64,000 nt of DNA from Edaphochlamys debaryana (Eukaryota > Chlorophyta > Chlorophyceae > Chlamydomonadales). Shown here piece by piece: positions 1-9,455 of the stretch. Location of the stretch: assembly GCA_016858145.1 (NCBI GenBank), contig JAEHOE010000053.1, positions 62,001 through 126,000 on the forward strand. Direction: 5' to 3'. The notes under the pieces were generated by a model. The model saw nothing but the letters and a program-made list of their open reading frames with translations, was not told the DNA's origin and made no database searches. How positions within the stretch are numbered: the first letter of the stretch is position 1; each line of letters opens with the position of its first letter. The position numbers were made by a program, and so were the translations under genes.

Positions 1-301
1 CGTGTCACCCCGCGCCCAGAACGCCACAACAAGCAGCGGCGCCCCGTCTGGCACTGAGGCTAGCAGCCTCGGGGTTGTGAGCTTGCTCACATCATCATTC
101 AACAGCAACAGCGCCTGCCCCGCCGCCGTGGCGGTGAACAGGTCCGGGTGCAGCCGCGCCAGCTCAGGCAGGCGGGCCAGCACCGCCCCATGTGCGGGTG
201 CTGAGGAGTCAGCGTACACGTAGCGCTGCACAGGCAGCCCCGCACGCAGACACGCCTCAAGCCCTGGCGCCAGCCCTCCGTAAAGCTCGGCGACGACCGC
301 G
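1..301 (-). other. C5-cytosine methyltransferase-like domain at end of pol
   Basis: After RNase H the polyprotein reads AVVAELYGGLAPGLEACLRA, then GLPVQRYVYADSS, ending at the window edge with LLVVAFWARGDT. The first block matches the SAM-binding start of C5-methyltransferases (motif I, D/E-L-F-x-G-x-x-x-G), and the VYAD block matches motif II. In DNMT-type enzymes the third block carries the catalytic Pro-Cys (motif IV, about VxGxPCQ). Here the aligned residues are FWARGD, so the catalytic Cys is absent. I infer a retrotransposon-borne, probably inactive methyltransferase fold. The rest of the domain, including the target-recognition part, is outside the window. Confidence 0.5.
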
Positions 302-3300
302 CCTTGGCGCATGGCAGAGTCGTGCCACCGTGCCGCCTGAAGCATGGCGGGCGCATGGGTCGGCGGCGCGGTGGTTGGTGCACCATCCTGCCGCAGCCTC
401 CTCTTGCGTGCCGCCCGCCACTCCAGCGCATCATTCCGCAGCTTGCTGCGCTCAGCCCGGACCTCCTCCACCTCATCCTTCGGCGGGGGAATCCTGGCCT
501 CAAACGCCCAACCGTTCCATCCGTCCAACGCCCCACTTGAGTCAGGCGCGTAGGCGTCTATGAAGGGCGCGGCCTTAGCCGCGGTAGCAAGCGCCACGTT
601 GAGCACCTCACACGCCGTAGCGCTTGAGTTCACCACTCCAGAGTGGGCCGGCGTGGTTCCAGCAAACCCGCCTGGCTCATCCTCCTCGTCCAGTCTGGCG
701 CCTGACACGTCCTCCGAGCTTGCTCGGGGGTTGCGTGACAGCCCGTCCGCATTTTGGTGCTTGGCGCCCGCACGATGCTCAACAACAAAATTATACTCTT
801 GCAACACCAGCGCAAAGCGCGCATACTGCCCCGTGAGGCCCTCAGAACTCATCAAGTAAAGCAGCGGGCGGTGGTCTGTCACGATCTTGAAGGGAACGTC
901 CGTGCCAATCAGGTGGTGTCGGAACATCTTAACAGCCCACACGACCGCTAACATCTCCCCCTTGTACGAAGCATAGTTTGCCTCGTGCTTGTTCAGGGAA
1001 CGACTTATGCACGCGCACATGTACTCTCTCCCGTCAGCCCCCACCTGGCCCAGCACGGCGGCTATGCCACGGTTAGAGAAATCGGTGTGCAAAACCAACT
1101 GACGTGAGTAATCAATGTGCTTTAACACCAAATCAGGTTGCGTGAATATCTCCTTGATCTTGCTGTGGGCCGCAGCTTGCTCAGGCCCCCAGCTCCATGG
1201 CACCCCGCTCTTGAGCAGGTCATTTAGCGGTGCCACGATAGAGCTCATGTTGGGCACGTAACACCTATAGTAATTCACGAAACCCAACTGAGTGCGCAGC
1301 TCAGACACGTTGCGAGGAGGCTGCAGGGCCTGGATCGCCGCAACCTTGGCATGATGAGGCGAAATGCCGAAGGGGGAAAGGTTGTGGCCCAGGTACTCGA
1401 CCACCTCCGCCCCGAAGATGGACTTGTCGGGGTGGGCCCGTAGCCCCACGTCCCGCAAGCAATCCAGCACCGCCCCAACAACTCTCACGTGCTCCTCTGC
1501 AGTCTCCGTCCCGATCACGACGTCATCAATAAAACCGGTGGCCCATCTGTCTAGCCCAGCTTTAGTCAGCGCCAGGTCGACACGTCGCTGGAAGGCACTG
1601 CTACCGTTGCGAACGCCGTACGGCATCCGTTTGTACGCCACCAGACGGTTCCCACACCAGAAGGCAGTTTTGCCTATGTCGTCAGGGTGCATAGGGATCT
1701 GCAAGAACCCCTGACGCATGTCCAACTTGGAGAAAAACCGGGCCTTGGCCATCTTCTGAAAGATCTCCTCCGGCCGATGCAGCCCGTACTTGTCTGGCTT
1801 GCTCCTGCTGTTTACAGGGCGGTAATCCTGCGCCATCCGAGCGCTCGTCCACAGTCCTGTCGCCTCGCAGCGCTTGGCTGCTATAACGGGGTTGACCGCC
1901 ACCTGTGTTGGGCCAGTCCACTCCTCGGCGAGGTTGGAGTTGATCAGCTCGGCGGTTAGGGTCTCAATCAGCTCGGTTTCTTTCGGACTAAAACGGCGGC
2001 GGGGCTGTACAATCGGTTCGTTAGTCGTAAGTTCGATCCGGAAAGGTCCCAGCTCGCCACAGTAGCCCGGCATCTCGGAAGTGCTATAGGCAAACGCATC
2101 CTTGCGCGCCCGCACCGCTGCTTGCAGCGCTTGCATCTGCTCGGGGGTCAAGCCCTTGGCGTTGCCCCAGATCCAACCTCCCTCCTTGTCCTTCTCATAC
2201 CGCTCGTGAGCGGTGGCTGCCATGCGTCCATCAAACGTGAACGTCTCGGCACTGGCCAGCGCATGCGCCAGGCTGGCGGGAAGGCCCAAGGTGTTGTACG
2301 GACCTTGGCCCGTGTCGACCCCGTAGGCCAGGCTCATGCCCGGCGGAGCAGCGCACAGCGCCGCGCTGACCATGTTGAGCTGCTGCATTGCCTCCACAGC
2401 TGCTGCTCCGTTGAAGGCTGCGCCCGTGGCGCCTGCCCCAGCGGCCAGCGAGAGCAGGACCAGTGCTGTCAGCATGAAGGTGAGCGATCCCGCCCACGAC
2501 CGCTTGCGGCCCATCAGCCCTGGAGTCTTGTCAGGGCCCTTGCGCTTGCGCTTGCCGTGCCTCTTGGCCTTGGCCGGCTCGGCCCACTCCTCCTCCGTGC
2601 GGTCCATGGACGTCTCCACCGCCGCCGCAAGCTTGCGCAGGCTGGTGTCGATGCCCGTGGCCTTGGCCACTCTGCTCGCCGCCGCCGCCGTGTACCCCAG
2701 CGCCGACTCGGCCGTGGCCATGGTGTAGGACTTGAGCTGCTGGAAGTACGAGGCCGTGAACTCAAGCTCAAACCCTCCGTTGTCGCCCTCGCTTTGCTCG
2801 GTCTGGGCTTCGAATCCCCCCCCCAGCTCCGTGAAGCAAGGCGCAGCGGAGCTGGTGCACAGCGCCGTGGCGCCCAGGCCGTAGCCTGCGGCGAGGGCCT
2901 GTCGTACCCCGTGTGCATTGCGCATGGGGATGGTGATGATCTGATTGGGCGCCCGCAGTACGTCCGGCTTGAAGTGCAGCTGCGGGGTGGGGTACTGCGT
3001 GACGAAGTCGCACAGCATGCGCATCTGCTTGTTGCCCGCCAGGTAGTCGAACAGGTGCGTTGACGGCACCACCAGGGTCTGCGTCAGCGGCATGGTCACC
3101 GCGTGCGGTGTGCCCGGCAGCAGCACCAGTTCTAACTCCTCGTGACTCAGCTCGTGAGCTAGCTTGGACGGTCCGTTGCCCGTGCGTAGCGTAGCCTTTG
3201 TACGGCGGACGGGCAGGCCGTGGCGCTGCACCATCTCCTCTGTTATGAGGCTGATGGAGGCGCTGTGGTCTCGCAGGGAGTCGGGCGCACAGCTTGCCTC

Positions 3301-3319
3301 GCCGTCGCCGCCGCCCCCC
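1..3319 (-). CDS. pol: Pol polyprotein: protease-like, RT, RNase H, methyltransferase-like (partial)
   Basis: The frame is open from the gag junction to base 1. A retropepsin-like stretch (about 3290-3200) reads SLRDHSASISLI, where DHS replaces the usual D-S/T-G. It is followed by a very basic tract (about 2526-2576) and a hydrophobic helix (about 2424-2507). Reverse transcriptase spans about 2060-1130, with the catalytic YxDD box as FIDDVV (FIDD at 1522-1533). RNase H follows: the first Asp is in LVLHTDFS (1081-1083), then E in GEMLAVVWA, TDHRPLLYL, and the closing NADGLSR near 740. After about 450 further bases a C5-methyltransferase-like segment begins near 301. Integrase is not in the window. 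Translation probably depends on a +1 shift from gag or on a sequence error at the C6 run. Confidence 0.88.
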
Positions 3320-5488
3320 GCTGCCGTGGCCTCCGCCGCCTCCCTTGCGGCGGATGAGGATGGCCCCCGGCTCGTAGTAGAACATGTACGGGTTCTCCTC
3401 GAAGTAGGCCTTGGCCTCAGCGTTGCCCTCCAAGAGCTGCTCACGCTCCTGATCAGACATGTTGAAGATGGAGGTGTAGGCCTTGGCCGGGTGGGTGACG
3501 CAGTAGGCAGGGCCCGCCTCGTTGCGGTGCACATAGACCTGCGCCCCTCCGCCCCCTGGCCTCGCCTTGGCGCTGGCCAGCACGGCGCTGCCCTGCGCCG
3601 CGGCGCACTGCAGCTTGCTGAACACCTCCTCCTGAAGTGCGCTCAAGGAGCTGCTCGCCCCTAGCGACACCGTGCTGTCGAGGTCCAGCACCAGCTGGAG
3701 CCGCGCCGTGGGCTCCCCGCTCGGTGCAGCACCCTTGGGTGCGGGTGAGGCGCGTTCCGGCGGCGCCTCGTAACGCTGCTGCGGAATTGCCGCCACCTGG
3801 AAGCCGATGGGCGCCGGCTGCTGCTTGAGCGTGGCCAGCGCGTGCGCCCCCGCCTCCGTCAGCCCTGCGGCGTGCGCCGCCGCCAGCGCGCACGTCGCCC
3901 TGCTGCTTGCGGAAAACTCCTCTGTGTCGGCGGCGTGCACTGCCGCCGCGTGAGCCTCCGAATCGTACAGCTCCTCATCGTACTCGTCCTCAGCCCCAGC
4001 GTCCGCCGCCGTGGCGGCTGCTGCGTGCTGGTTGGCGGTGGTGGTGGCCAAGGCCGCCAGAGCCTTGCTCACTTGGGCCAGCTGCTCCTGCAGCGACGTG
4101 ACTGCGGCCGCCTGCTGCGTGCCGCCGCCGCCGCCAGCTCCACCGCCGCCACCGCCCCCGCCCCGCCGCTTTTTCTCATACTCGGCGAGGTTGCGGTCGA
4201 ACTTGTCCTTGAGCGGGCCGGGTGGCGGCGCGTAGTTGCGCGGGGCGAACTCGGGGTTCTGGATGAAGCAGATCCTCCCGTGCCAGCGCCCGCACTCGTC
4301 GCACTTGTTGACGCCAGCGGGGCGGCTTGCCGTGCCTCCGCCGGCCCTGTTGCCGCCTCCGCCGCTGCTGCCGCCAGCGCCTTGGCGCTTCTGCTGCTCC
4401 GCCTGCCACTTGGTTGCGGGCGGCGGGGCCTGCGCAGAGACCAGCGCTGCTTGCAGCTGCTCAATCTGCTTGACCAGCGCGGACACGCTCTCTGCCGCGC
4501 CGGTCACGAGCGCAGGCCTGCCAGACTTGATCTGCCTGCACCTCTCCGTGGGGTGCGAGCCGTTGGCACCGTGCACCGTGCAGAAGAACCTGCCCTGCTT
4601 GGCGGGGGCCGCTGGTTGCGCCGCGGCGGGCGCCTTGGCGCCGCCTGCGGGCTTGCCCGCCTTGGACCCTCCCGCGGCGCCCTCCTCCGTCGCCGCCGCC
4701 GCTTGGGCAAACCTCAAGTTGTCCCAGTAGTTGTTGGCGTCAACCGCCATCTCGTCCAGCTTGCCGTACCAGTCCGTTTCCGGCACCCGCCGCCAGATCG
4801 GTCCCAGGTCGTTGCGGACTTCGGGAATCAGGCGGTTGAAGTAGTTACGGGCGAACGTGGTCTTGCCGATGTCCAGGTACGGCTCGTACCTTCGCGCTTG
4901 CGCGAGGTAGCTTGACGGCGACATCTCCATGGTCTGCTTCAGCCTCTCATACGCCAGCCGGTAGTTGGCTTTCCGCTCCGGCTCGAAATGCGTTCGTACC
5001 GCATCACAGTAGTACTCCCACAGCGCCTTGCCGTGCAGGTTGGCGGCTGCGTTGCCCGGCTTGGCCTGCAGCCATGCAGTGGCCTTGGCCACGAGCGTGC
5101 TCTTGCGCGAGTTGTGCCAGTGCTCAAACTCGCTCTCGGAGATGGGGATCTTGTCCAGCATGTACTCGACCTCGGCCACCGGGATTTTGTCTAGGTCCCA
5201 GTTGCCCTGCCTTCTGACCTTAGTCAGCTCACGGTCTCCGTACGACGTGAAGTCTGGTACGGAGGAGAAGCGGAACGGCTCCATGCGCTGCCGCCTCCAT
5301 TCCTCATCAGAGGAGCGAGACGGATAGTCGTTGTCCATCTCGTCCCACCCGCTGGTTGCTGCAGGCCGTGGCCTGACCGGTGCCTGCTGCCGCTGGCCTT
5401 GACCTGGTTGTGGCGGCGCTGGCACCTGGGGGACGGTGATGAGGGCAGCAGCTCCGGCAGCAAGCGCGTTTAGTGCAGGCTGCAACAC
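3314..5488 (-). CDS. gag: Gag-like protein of the retrotransposon
   Basis: The N-terminal half (about 5340-4700) is a non-repetitive, Trp/Tyr-rich capsid-like region, for example AWLQAKPGNAAANLHGKALW and EMSPSSYLAQARRYEPYLDI. It is followed by Ala/Gly/Pro-rich linkers and a small Cys/His cluster, CDECGRWHGRIC (near 4275-4310), which resembles a zinc knuckle but has C-x2-C-x3-H-x3-C spacing. A second Cys/His pair (FFCTVHG) lies further upstream. A poly-Gly stretch and an acidic EDEYDEELYD patch follow. The open frame extends upstream to a TAA at 5903-5905 without an ATG; the first in-frame ATG is at 5338. The 5488 end given here is a GTG, so initiation is unresolved (spliced leader exon or non-AUG start). 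The frame runs past 3314 only as an out-of-frame tail to 2768. Confidence 0.75.
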
Positions 5489-5920
5489 GAACTGCTCCGT
5501 CTCCCCACTGTCTTCTGCCTCGGCCTCGCCGTGCCCTTGGTCAAGGGCCTGCCCCTCTCCGCTTCCCTCTGCTGCTGCCGCTGCGCCGCGCGCCTCCCGC
5601 TGCAGCAGTTGCTCGTGAAGCCCGGCTAGCTGCTTGTTCAGCCCGTCTATGGACGAAACCTCCTCACCGATCCCCTCTCTGTCTGCTGCACCCGGCTGTT
5701 GGACTGACGGCGCCGGGCGAAAGCTAGCACCCGACCAGGTCTGCCCGGCCCTGTGCTGACTGCCCTGAATGGACCCCTCCTTAGATCCCGTTGGCTGCAG
5801 ACCCTCGGCCCCCCCTGACCCACGCTGCGACGTTGAGCGCTGAGGATGAGGCGTCGGAAGAGGCGTGAGGAACGGGAGAGGCTCGATTGGATCCAGTGGG
5901 ACTTAACACGAACTTGAACC

Positions 5921-6692
5921 AGCCGCCTTAGCGGCTCCGACTGCAAACAGCTGCCTTGACAGCTCACGCACAGATGACTCACGCCGCTGCCTTGGCAACG
6001 TTCCACCACAGAACCTCCACGGTCCGGTTGACAGGCTATCAACGGCTGCCGAGCGGCTCAGAAGCCCTCCAGCAGCTCACGACGTTCCTATGTTCTCACA
6101 CGCCGCCTTAGCGACAACACGCCAGATGCAGATGAAGCAGCTGCCTTAACAGCGTCTCTACCCACACCAAACTCCTCCTGCCTTAGCAGCCTGGTACGGC
6201 TGCCACGCACACCCAGCTGCCTTGGCAGCACTCGCTACCCTCCGTAGCCGACCGCCTTGACGGTACGCTAACCCCTGCCTTGCTGAGCTCTTGCTCACGA
6301 GCCCCCGAAGCCTGGCTCACGTGCCTTGACACGAAACACGGCCCTTAGGCCACCGGCCCTAGATGATCCAGATATACTAGTTCCCCCGCGCCACAAGCCC
6401 TTAGGCCCCTCAGTCGTACAGCGCCCGGTACTCCTCGATGCTCTGGTTGGGGCGACGGGGCAGGGGCTCGGTGGGCAGGCCGCGGGAGGCCAGGTACATG
6501 TTACGGCTGGGAAGACGGTCCTCCGGAAGAGACGTAGCCATGGCACGGGCAATGGGAGGATATGTCAGACGCAGTCTTGACTGCACAGGTAGCGCAGCCT
6601 TGGTCTGAGCTTGATGTCGCGGATGTCACAAGGCACGTAACCGGATGCACGGCCTTGGCCGCTGGATACGGTAGTCGCAAAGGCCTTAGCCT
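5921..6692. repeat. Array of mini-hairpins with CCTTRR core, leader of the retrotransposon
   Basis: At least ten short inverted repeats share the plus-strand core CCTTRR (GYYAAGGC on the element's sense strand), while the flanking 3-5 bases change in a compensatory way: AGCCG/CGGCT (5921-5936), AGCTG/CAGCT (5949-5964), GCTG/CAGC (6140-6153 and 6216-6229), ACCG/CGGT (6251-6264), CGTG/CACG (6320-6333), GGC/GCC (about 6340), CGG/CCG (6650-6661) and AGG/CCT (6681-6692). Versions near 5985, 6101 and 6177 pair with one mismatch or G-U. Spacing between cores is about 35-39 bp over much of the array. The cores fall in different reading frames, so this is not a coding repeat. Confidence 0.65.
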
Positions 6693-6699
6693 ATCCAAT

Positions 6700-9455
6700 A
6701 GCTCTGGCGCTCTGCCGGCGGCTTGCCGCAGAAGCGTGCTTCTACCCTTCGCGCGCAAGTATCGCGCGCGGTCTGTTCCCAAGCTGGGAAGACGGCGACG
6801 TCCAGCAGGCACGCCCTTGCTGACGTCCTCTGACACGTAGATCTGGGCCTATCGCCCCCTCGCACGCTCAGCTTACTGGCGGATCGACGGTCGATGGCAA
6901 ATTCGGCAGGAGCGCACTCAACTCCTTACAGCAGCTACGCAGCTCTCCTAGCTACGTGCTCAGCAATAACGGCTTGGTCTGTCCACTACGTAAGCAACAC
7001 CGGCAAGCAGTACCAGAGAGCTTGGGAACAGACGCCGATGGCGGCTGTCCCCGCGCCCATTACCCCGCTATCCCCGATCGTACGACACTCTGTCCACCGA
7101 TGATTGCTCACCCTACCACATTACGCCACTAAGCCTCGACGCAGCTCCACCGGCTGCGGCGAGCAAGTCTGCTAACGAAATCCCCCGTGGTGCAATTGGG
7201 TTCGTGCGGCGCCTACCTGCGTCCGCCGACCCTTCGACTTCCCGCGACTTCTCCATGCATTTCCCGACACGGCCTCCCGGTACCCCTCCCGGTACCCCTC
7301 CGGATACCTTCCAGGCACGGTGACATGCCAGTGCCTGACAAGCTACTGGAACCAGCCGGTCGGAGCGTTCTGCGCTTAGACCCCCTCAGGGGTCCCTCAT
7401 TGTAACCACCGAGGACTGGAATCTGCCAATCTGCCCCTTGCCCGGCCTGCGAAGCGGGCTCCAACAGAACCTGCCACGCCCACACAGCCCTCCGCAACCG
7501 CCGCCTCTACTCGTGACAGGATGACGGACATGCATGCATCGGGGCGAACCCCTGCATGCACCATGCACCACTGCAAGGGCACTGAGCCTCGAGCTGGACA
7601 GCGCATGGGCCCGCTTGGCCCCTGACCCCCTGCCCAGCCACCGCGTGCCCACGGGGCCACCGACGCGTGGCCCCATGCAGCCAATGCGAATCATCAGCTA
7701 TCTAGCTAATAAAGAAGCACGAGACCGTGTCCATGTCGGCCGCACGCATACGTACATCAGCGGCTGCTGCTGTGACAGCAGGCTAAGCGCCCGTCCGTCA
7801 ATATTCCAACACTGCAATGATAAAGCAAAGCGTTCGCCACCCACAACCCCCATCCACACAGCCCACCCAACCCAACCCAACCCACACCCTTTCGCAATCC
7901 CTCTGTCGTACTGCAGCGTATCACCGCGTACTAGCTCTCAAGCCCTACTGGCCCTTTCAACGGCCACTGGCTGTCGTACAGGTAGGCCCGGCGCCCGCCT
8001 GCCGGGCGGGGTTTACGCAAGTACCACAGTGGTTCTGGAATGAAGCCGAGCTGCTGCCCCACAAACGCATCCATCTAGCCATGAAGAATTCAACTAGCTA
8101 CCACCGAAGCAAACCCTGACATGTGAAACAGCCAGCACACCAGTAGCTAGCGCAAGACCGACCGGCTCCGCACTGCAACCTACCGACCTACACGAAGCCT
8201 AGAGGCATGGGATGGAAGGATGGCTCCCCCACACCTTCTCGTCAAAACCCCCCACACCTGATACCTCACCAACCCTGATCAGCGTAAAGGGTGAGGCCAT
8301 GTCTCGCCGCGGACTGCACGCACATGCAGTCGACGAGTCGAGCAAAGGCCCCCCACGCACGCAAGAACGAACCACGCACCCGCCCAACCTTTTTAGCCAT
8401 TTCGTCCCAGCTAGCGTCCATACCCATTGAGGCGCATCCACATGCTGCTCCCACAGCCAACGCGGCAGCGGTCGAGTGAACCCGCCCGCCCCCAGCCACC
8501 AACCCGCCCCAAGTCCGTCTTTGAAAGCAACCCAACTTGTAACGCCTGATGAAAGGCTGCAGTAATAACCCCCAACCCGCGCAAAACCTCCAGCAGTTTC
8601 TGAACGGCGCCTTGGGTCCTGCGTTGACCTGACTCTGAAACAACACTACTGGCTATGCTCTGCTGAAGCGCCAATCACACGGCAACAAGGACACCAAGGA
8701 TACCACCAGCCCGCCCGCCCTCTCTTTATGGGAGCGCAGGTCATCGCACATAAACCCACAACAATGCATGGTGGGCGCTGGCCCCTCGATCAAGTAAGTA
8801 CCTACCTCAAACGAGCAACTACATACGCCTGCTATGCATGCAAAATGGCTTGCCTTAACTTGGCACTTCTCAGCTCCTGTCGGGTCTCTCTGCAAAACCA
8901 GCCTCGCCTCAAAGCGGCTGCCTACTCCTCTGTCTAACGCTCCCGTGGGTTCTGACTCAAAGGATCCTGATGGGATCACGTACGGCATCTCTCAGTGCTC
9001 AGCTACCCGCTCTGCAGTACACTCCGTTTCCACCTGCCTACACCTGCTGGTATCAAGCTATCCTTTCCTCACATGTGTTAAGGACAACACTTGCGTGCCA
9101 CACTTTATGCCGTCTCACACGCCTTGCCAGGCCAGGCCTAGTAGGCCAGGCCAGGCCTAGGCGCACGGCAGCAGTGGGAAACGTGAGGGCCCGTTGCGCG
9201 CCAGTGCCGTGCTTGCTTTGCACGCCCCACCGCCGGTCCATCCCGCACCCGAGCTAGCGACGCAGCGCTGCCGGGCATCTGGCGCTGCATGGTCACACAC
9301 GCCTGCCGACCTACCTTATCTAGTTCCGGGGTGCCCTACTTGGGGGCGTTCATGAACCGTGTACGGGCTAGGTTTCAATCTCTGGGGCCAGCCACGCGCG
9401 GGTTTCTACCGCACGCTCGCTGGCCTGGCGAGACGTCCGCCGCCGTGCGGCGCGC
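6700..9455. other. Gene-poor stretch, nothing supported
   Basis: No open frame here has convincing coding character. The stretch may include the unseen 5' LTR of the retrotransposon. Local structure includes a hairpin at 7378-7393 (GACCCC/GGGGTC), a longer one at 7531-7560, a repeated GGTACCCCTCC motif near 7280-7305 and a duplicated CCAGGCCAGGCCTAG block near 9127-9160. Confidence 0.5.
7531..7560. repeat. Hairpin with TGCATGCA arms
   Basis: TGCATGCA and GGGG pair with CCCC and TGCATGCA around a CGAA loop, with a two-base TC bulge on the left arm. It could be part of the retrotransposon end or an isolated inverted repeat; nothing else ties it to a function. Confidence 0.5.

Larger units (their letters stand above)
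1..6700 (-). mobile_element. Ty3/gypsy-type LTR retrotransposon, left-truncated by window
   Basis: The minus strand reads, in order, leader, gag, protease-like region, hydrophobic segment, reverse transcriptase, RNase H and a methyltransferase-like domain that runs off base 1. The order protease-RT-RNase H is that of Ty3/gypsy elements; integrase and the 3' LTR would lie to the left of the window. The right-hand limit (5' LTR) could not be fixed because no second LTR is visible for comparison, so the 6700 boundary is only the end of the leader hairpin array. Gag and pol are in different frames that meet at a run of six C (3314-3319 on the plus strand). Apart from that shift, pol is open for more than 1,100 codons with no internal stop, which suggests a young copy. 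Confidence 0.9.

Noticed and set aside
2768..3313. Continuation of the gag frame to a 906-codon protein
   Set aside because: Past the C6 run this frame becomes Arg/His/Pro-rich, while the other frame carries the protease and RT; it is the out-of-frame tail.
2122..4915. 313- and 357-codon plus-strand frames opposite gag-pol
   Set aside because: They are antisense to conserved protease, RT-linker and gag sequence; open only because of the high GC content.
6700..7700. 5' LTR of the retrotransposon
   Set aside because: It must exist near here, but without the 3' LTR in the window neither TG/CA ends nor a target-site duplication can be shown, so no boundary is claimed.
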